A stretch of 64,000 bases of DNA from the NCBI GenBank assembly GCA_949361645.1, contig OX442434.1:6019929-6083928 (forward strand), written 5' to 3'. The DNA is from Spongilla lacustris. Taxonomy: Eukaryota; Porifera; Demospongiae; Spongillida; Spongillidae. The notes under the pieces are model-generated. The model searched no databases. It was not told the DNA's origin and saw nothing but the letters and a program-made list of their open reading frames with translations. The number at the start of each line of letters is the position of its first letter. Positions within the stretch are counted from its first letter, which is position 1. Positions 58,398-64,000 of the stretch are shown here, piece by piece. Position numbers and translations under genes: made by a program.

Positions 58398-61300
58398 ATG
58401 GACCCGGAGCTAATGCTCTTCGAGTTTCCGCAGCCGCTTGAAGGCAATGCGTGGGTACTGGGTATCGAATATAGACTTCCAGAAGGTACTTGTATGCCCT
58501 TTTTGAACTCTACACAAATGGTTTCTCATTAACGGCGTGTTTCTAAAGAAAACAATGCCATGGCAGAAGACGTATCCTCTCGGATATGGTGTTCGTACAG
58601 AAAGAACTTTCGGGCAATCGGTTAGCGTCGCTGATGGTTGGTGCGTGACATCGGGGTGAACTCTTTCTCCTGGCACACGTGTTCCACAGGCGGCACTTCT
58701 CTGACGAGTGACAGCGGGTGGGGATGTACGCTTAGGTGTGGGCAAATGTTATTGGCTCATACTCTCCTTTGCAAACATCTTGGAAGAAGTGGGTCAATAT
58801 TTCAACATAAACTATCTCACTCCCTCACATTTTGTTGATTTATCTCTTCTTCTTTCTCACTCCACTTCCCCTCTCCCTTTCCACTCTTCCCCTTTCCCTC
58901 TCCACTTTCCCTCTCCACTCTTCCTCTCTCCCTCTCCACTTCCCCTCTCCCTCTCCACTCTTCCTCTCTCCCTCTCCACTCTCCTCTCTCCCTCTCCACT
59001 CTCCCCTCTCCCTCTCCACTCTTCCCCTCTCCCCATTCTTCCATCTCATATCCACCTCACTGCACACCCCACACAATCACAACCTTGGACCTTTATGTGC
59101 TCATACATCACACTGAGTACATGTATACTGCACACATATACATGTATACTGCACATATATACATGTATACTGCACACATATACATGTATACTGCACATAT
59201 ATACATGTATACTGCACATATATACATGTATATTGCACACATACACACATGTATACTCTCACTGCACACATACATACATGTATACTCTCACTGCACACAT
59301 ACACACACACAGACTGGCGATGGCAGCACAAGGATCCAGATCCAGTCTACACTGCGGTGATTTGATCAGTGTTTGTACCCATAGTTCCTGTTTAAAGGGG
59401 GATGGGTTTCCATTAGGTCTTAAAGATGTTTCTTGACCTCAGAGATAGTGAATACTCAATACAGATGATAGGTAGGTGCTACTTCACCCCTGGTGCTACT
59501 TTACCCCTGGTGCTACTTTACCCCTGGTGCCACCTCCACCCCTGGTGCCACCTCTACCCCTGGTGCCACCTCCACCCCTGGTGTCCATAGCACTTCAGGG
59601 AGAAGACTTCGGCCGCACAGTGGGACAGTGGTTTGGACCCAACAATGTAGCCCATGCCATAAGGTAGAGGCCCTGTGTGAGAGAGATTGTCACCATCAAA
59701 TCATCACCTACACACCTTACCACCATCACTTCTCCACTACTATACTACTGCACTGCACCCTCTCGTTGCATAACAGGAAGTTGGCTTCAAGGGACTTGTG
59801 GAGCGAACTTGCTGTTCATGTTGCCATGGATATGCTGGTGGTAGTGGATGACATCAGTAGGTCCTAAAGGGTCAATTGTTTACACTCCCCACCAAGTTTC
59901 AACCCTCATCCTTCAACCATCACCCCCTACTTCTCACCCATTTAACCCTCATCTTCCATCCTTAACCCTCCACCCCCTCCTCCATCCTTAACCCTCCAAC
60001 CCCTCCTCCATCCTTAACCCTCCAACCTCTCCTCCATCCTTAACCCTCCAACCCCTCCTCCATCCTTAACCCTCCAACCCCTCCTCCATCCTTAACCCTC
60101 CAACCCCTCCTTCATCCTTAACCCTCCAACCCCTCCTCCATCCTTAACCCTCCAACCTCTCCTTCATCCTTAACCCTCCAACCCCTCTCCATCCTTAACC
60201 CTCCAACCCCTCTCCATCCTTAACCCTCCAACCTCTCCTCCATCCTTAACCCTCCACCCCTCCTCCATCCTTAACCCTCCACCCCTCCTCCAATCCTCAC
60301 CTCCATTGTCACCATCCATCCATCATGGCTTCACCTTACTAACCCCTTACACAGAGGAGTTGTGTCGAAAGCGTCACCAGAGTGCTATCTCAGTCGACGT
60401 TACTACAACAGCGGGAGAAACTATCCCTGTGGATGAAGCACTGGTTCCATGTGCTACGCCAAATGTCCCAGAACGTCATGGTCGCTCCAGTTCAATGAAT
60501 GTGCAGAGCAGGAACCCTGGGCACCAGTCCTCCAATCGTATCAGCACACCAGGGGGAGGTGGTCTTTACCATACGCAGCCTCACTGCTCCAGGGACCATG
60601 TTCATCAGTGGTCTGGGGACAGGACACAAGGGGTGTCATCACTTCCTACTCTTGATGGAGCACACCCTCAATGGGATGATCACTACAGATCACTGCTGCT
60701 CTTTATACCTTTGAGACTTGGGCAGGACAGGTTCAATATGGAGTATGCATCTGCCCTCAAGGTGTGTGTGGGGGTATGTGGGTGTGTGATATGTGTATGT
60801 GGTGTATAGTAGTGTACACATGTACGTGTGTGGTGTATAGTAGTGTACACATGTACGTGTGTGGTGTATAGTAGTGTACACATGTACGTGTGTGGTATAC
60901 ATGGGTATGTAGTGTGGGTGGTAGTTTGTGGTGTATTTGATATGTGTGAGTATAGAGCACACATGTTCTCATGCTCCCATGTTCTCATGCCCTCATGCCC
61001 CATGTTCTCATGCCCTCATGTTCTCATGCTCCCATGTTCTCATGCTCCCATGTTCTCATGCCCTCATGTTCTCATGCTCCCATGTTCTCATGCTCTCCTG
61101 GTCTGTTCCTCTTCTCACTCTTTGCACACCATTTGGTCTTGCAGTTCCTACTCCTTCCTCTCTTTGATCTTACACTTCATTTTACCTACCAGGCATGCCT
61201 CACCCTACCCCAGTCGGTAGGATTCATTGGCGGGAAGCCTCGACATGCTTTGTATATAATTGGCTATCACGGTACTGATGTTTGATGTATGACCTATTTA

Positions 61301-62330
61301 TGTATGAAGTGGGCTTGGTTCCATTCCAGATGACCACCTCATCTACCTGGATCCACATGTGACCCAGGCCACTGTGCAGGTTTCAGAGAATGGATCTGTA
61401 CCAGATGAGACCTACCACTGCCAAGAAGCTCAGAGAATGCGAATATCGGAACTTGACCCCTCTGTGGCTTTGGTGAGCTTGTGGGGAGGGGTGAAGAGAA
61501 AAGGGTTCAAGGTTTAATTGGCTACTTCTCTGAGCAGGGCTTTTTCTGCAAAGACGAGGCAGACTTTGATGACCTCGTCAGGAAGTTTCGCAAGGTTAAT
61601 TACATTGCATGCATGTATTACAACCAAGCATTGCATACATGTATTACAACCAAGCATTGCATACATGTATTACAACCAAGCATTGCATGCATGTATTACA
61701 ACCAAGCATTGCATACATGTATTACAACCAAGCATTGCATACATGTATTACAACCAAGCATTGCATACATGTATTACAACCAAGCATTGCATACATGTAT
61801 TACAACCAAGCATTGCATACATGTATTACAACCAAGCATTGCACAACCAAGGATTCATTAATGATCTTGAAATTGAACTGTCTGACATATATTCATTCCT
61901 GTTGGGCTGTGGGCAGAAGCAACTTTTGGAAATCAGTGTCTAATGTAAACAAGAAAGAATATTAGCTATAAATAGTGGGTGTTTCCCCTTGAAATATGAT
62001 CTTAATGGTTATGGCTTCCTATTGTTCAATATAATGGTCCATTTGTTAGTATTGCCTTATTTGGGCTCTGGGCAGTGATGAGGCACGTGCACCAGCATGT
62101 GATGAGCACACCACCAGCATGTGATGAGCTCACCCAACCATGTGATGAGTACATCCAACCATGTGATGAGCTCACCCAACCATGTGATGAGTACATCCAA
62201 CCATGTGATGAGCATATCACTATCATGTGACCACTTATTGAACTGCTGTTTAAAGTATATTTGTGCACTAAATGTGACACTACTAGGCAGAACAGAAGCT
62301 CTTTCAGGGGTAGCTATTGTCAATTTTAAC

Positions 62331-62363
<33 letters not shown>

Positions 62364-62701
62364 CATTTTGAGTACTTGTGTACGTGTGGTTGCTACACAT
62401 AAAAATTTGCCCTAAGTTAGTTGGGAATTGAATTAGAACAGTTCCATTCACTTATTTTCAGGAAGTCCTGTCAAAAATGCATTACATGTTTGAATTGGCC
62501 ACCACACGACCATCATTCCTCGATCCACCAGGTTCACCTGGTGTTGTCCTTAAAGAACGTACGTTGGCCCATGGACTCCCCTCCTGACTATCATGCCCTC
62601 TTTGCTCCGTCCCTCCCACAGCATTTCAGATGGTGGATACGGTGATGGATGATGAGAGCTATGACGCTGATGGCTATGTGATGGTTGATGTACCTAAATA
62701 A
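58398..62701 (+). CDS. ATG4-family cysteine protease (ATG4C/D type)
   Basis: Thirteen exons (58398-58485, 58549-58620, 58690-58788, 59313-59356, 59417-59471, 59591-59663, 59777-59856, 60355-60761, 61193-61271, 61330-61472, 61538-61594, 62462-62558, 62622-62701) join in phase to 457 residues. Family marks: SRIWCSYRKNF; LTSDSGWGCTLRCGQM with catalytic Cys66; LGRNWRW; VGQWFGPNNVAHAIR; the IPLRLG strand; GFIGGKPRHALYIIGY; and YLDPH with Asp340 and His342 completing the triad. ATG4 trims pro-ATG8/LC3 and removes it from lipid during autophagy. Exon 8 carries an insertion of about 100 residues (about 160-265) without similarity to other ATG4s, and its frame there is the least certain part. The C-terminus has acidic and aromatic residues (YDADGYVMVDV) that could act as an LC3-interacting motif. 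Several introns hold microsatellites or minisatellites. Confidence 0.9.
58850..59045. repeat. CTCTCCACTTCCC-type pyrimidine tract in ATG4 intron 3
   Basis: Low-complexity C/T repeats of about 13-26 bases per unit. Open frames through it are artefacts. Confidence 0.85.
59112..59305. repeat. TACATGTATACTGCACA repeat in ATG4 intron 3
   Basis: Seven or more units of about 21 bases (ATACATGTATACTGCACACAT), then two longer variants, ending at the splice acceptor of exon 4. Confidence 0.85.
59936..60300. repeat. CCATCCTTAACCCTCCAACC tandem repeat in ATG4 intron 7
   Basis: About 13 units of 23-26 bases with small length changes. It fills most of the intron before exon 8. Confidence 0.9.
60795..61100. 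repeat. GTGTATAGTAGTGTACACAT and TCATGCTCCCATGT repeats in ATG4 intron 8
   Basis: Two adjacent arrays: three units of about 34 bases (GTGTGGTGTATAGTAGTGTA and on) at 60795-60900, and about eight units of 14-16 bases (CATGTTCTCATGCTCC) at 60960-61095. Confidence 0.85.
61603..61845. repeat. 26-bp minisatellite in ATG4 intron 11, about 9 copies
   Basis: The unit is TTGCATACATGTATTACAAC followed by CAAGCA. Copies differ mainly at one A/G. The array begins about 8 bases after the exon 11 donor. Confidence 0.9.
62090..62360. repeat. ACCATGTGATGAGCTCACCC repeats and (CA)n
   Basis: Six units of about 21 bases alternating GAGCTCACCC and GAGTACATCC forms (62090-62225) are followed by a CA dinucleotide run (62333-62361), all in ATG4 intron 11. 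Confidence 0.85.
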
Positions 62702-63026
62702 TGCCCACCACTCATGTTGGTGCTTTTAATATATTGTGATGTGTTTTGTGTACTCCAAAATTGTATCAACTTCAGCTGCAGTACATGCACTGTTAAGAAC
62801 GAGAAGGATGTGGTGATAGCAACTCACCAGCTGTCAGAACCAATATCACATTAAAATTTAAAAAAAAAATTAAACCCTTTAAATAAGCCATGACCATACA
62901 CATGTCCAATTACACTTACAACTATGCTACACATCATCACACATCGCACACACACACTGGACAAAGAAGAGAAAGAACTCCTGGTAACACAGGACAGTAT
63001 ATATTAGCACTAAACAGTCTCCACAT
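62702..63026. other. Intergenic, convergent 3' regions
   Basis: Separates the ATG4 stop from the LAMP-like stop. It contains only AT-rich sequence and an A run, with no gene seen. Confidence 0.4.
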
Positions 63027-64000
63027 CTATAGCTTGTCGTATGCTGCACCACCAGTCTTCTTTGCCTTGTATCTCTCCCATAGCTTGCCTGCAATCCAAA
63101 CAACTATCACAAGAACCACCAGGCCAGCGAGGGCTGCTCCCACAGCTATGGGCACCACAATGCTGGTGAAATCAGGACTGCAAGTGGCATCTTGAAGGAG
63201 AGAGGTGGGAGGGAGGGAGGAGAGGAGGAAGTGAGATGACAAGTACAAAATGTAAAAGGAACTGGGTACAGTCCAGACTTTTGGCAACACACGTTACATG
63301 TACAAGAAAAGAAGGTGGAGTTGGGAAAACTGTTGGTGTTATGTACATAGCATTATCAATCTGCACTGGCCTTCACCAAATGAAGGAGGTACAGTCATGC
63401 TATGAACCCTGGATACATCTTAGTTGTGCCGCAAAATACACATCAATAAACATGTTAATGAACTGTCCTGAAATATCAAAGCTTAATACCTGATTAAGTA
63501 CTGAGACTTGGAAAAAAGAAAAGCATACTTCATAAGCAACACCATGATATTTAACAATGGTGAAGCCTTGGTATGCTGGTACCTTATGAGCAGGTTACTA
63601 TAGTTTGCAGTTCTTACAACTGGGTTTTAGCACACCCATTATCAGTGGTTTTGTGTTAAGATAACCACTAATAATAGCTATCCCATGAAAGAGTGCCATC
63701 ACATGACATAGCTACCCCAGAGGTACCCCACATGACATAGCTACCCCAGAGGTACCCCACATGACATAGCTACCCCAGAGGTACCCCACATGACATAGCT
63801 ACCCAGATGCACTGATATTGATATGCTCCCCCCCCCCCCCCCCCCCCCCCACCTAGTCCTCACAGCACACAACCCCTGAACTGTGCGGGGCATGGCGAGG
63901 TCACATGACTTAACAGCATTGCCACACGGGGGGAGGGGCACGAGAGGAAGGGTTCAAGGTACTTACAGCCTCCAGTAGAAGAGAACGGCTGGACGCTCCA
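63027..64000 (-). CDS. LAMP-like lysosomal membrane glycoprotein, C-terminal exons (partial)
   Basis: The last exon (63190-63027) encodes CSPDFTSIVVPIAVGAAL, a single transmembrane helix (through LVVLVIVVWIAG) and a short tail ending AAYDKL before the stop. The preceding exon (from beyond 64000 to 63967) encodes WSVQPFSSTGGY and joins it in phase. The IxVPIAVGxALAGLVxL helix with a preceding Cys and a short tail carrying a YxxL sorting signal (YDKL) is the pattern of LAMP/CD63-like lysosomal proteins, where the tail motif binds AP adaptors. Only the end of the gene is in the window, so the luminal LAMP domain cannot be checked. Confidence 0.65.
63690..63805. repeat. 29-bp tandem repeat in LAMP-like intron
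   Basis: Four units of CACATGACATAGCTACCCCA followed by GAGGTACCC. A C run of about 25 bases follows at 63829-63851. Confidence 0.9.

Noticed and set aside
59936..60300. CCCTAA-like telomeric repeat
   Set aside because: Units are 23-26 bases with CTTAACCCTCC cores, not the hexamer. It lies inside an ATG4 intron and is an ordinary minisatellite.

Overview
This is animal (metazoan) nuclear DNA. The genes have many short, phase-consistent GT-AG introns (often 60-80 bases). The products are animal or eukaryotic families: ARF GTPase, USP44/49-type deubiquitinase, EMSY, CFAP97/Hemingway, NUFIP1, ATG4, an extended Tudor protein and a LAMP-type receptor. Tight gene packing, a two-selenocysteine SelL-type gene and abundant foldback DNA elements suggest an aquatic, perhaps early-branching invertebrate such as a sponge. 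That placement is inference. Two N-gaps (11739-11937 and 53441-53640) show this is a draft assembly.

Layout. 0.5-4.5 kb is a giant palindromic mobile element. 4.5-6.8 kb holds a 5'-truncated ARF copy and an intact five-exon ARF-like gene. 7-9.5 kb is hAT and retroelement debris with a 17-bp minisatellite. 9.9-11.6 kb is the start of a USP44/49-like gene that runs into a gap. 13.8-16.4 kb is an eight-exon ThiF/E1-like enzyme on the minus strand. 16.8-18.8 kb is a short P-element-like remnant whose THAP exon is split by a second palindrome. 19.5-20.4 kb is an apparent SelL with in-frame TGA codons at both positions of the redox motif. 20.9-23.9 kb is a head-to-head pair of CFAP97-domain genes, followed by EMSY on the minus strand (24.1-26.7 kb). 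27-37 kb is a transposon-rich tract. 37.7-38.3 kb is an EF-hand protein. 39-42.7 kb is repeats. 43.2-45.0 kb is a PH + Costars protein. 45-48.4 kb is nested MITEs and hAT ends. 48.6-55.7 kb is a long gene joining ARM-like repeats, an extended Tudor domain and a Schlafen AlbA_2 domain. NUFIP1 (55.9-58.3 kb, minus), ATG4 (58.4-62.7 kb, plus) and the last exons of a LAMP-like gene (63.0-64.0 kb, minus) complete the window.

The genes are ordinary single-transcript units in convergent or divergent arrangement, with no operon logic. The observations with most biological content are the U-x-x-U selenoprotein, the Tudor-Schlafen fusion (both modules occur in the C. elegans piRNA-precursor cleavage machinery), the PH-Costars fusion, an ARF with Arg in place of the catalytic Gln, and two large TA-flanked palindromes with CAGT ends, one of which has split a THAP exon. 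Exon limits were set by eye from splice signals and reading phase and were not tested against transcripts.
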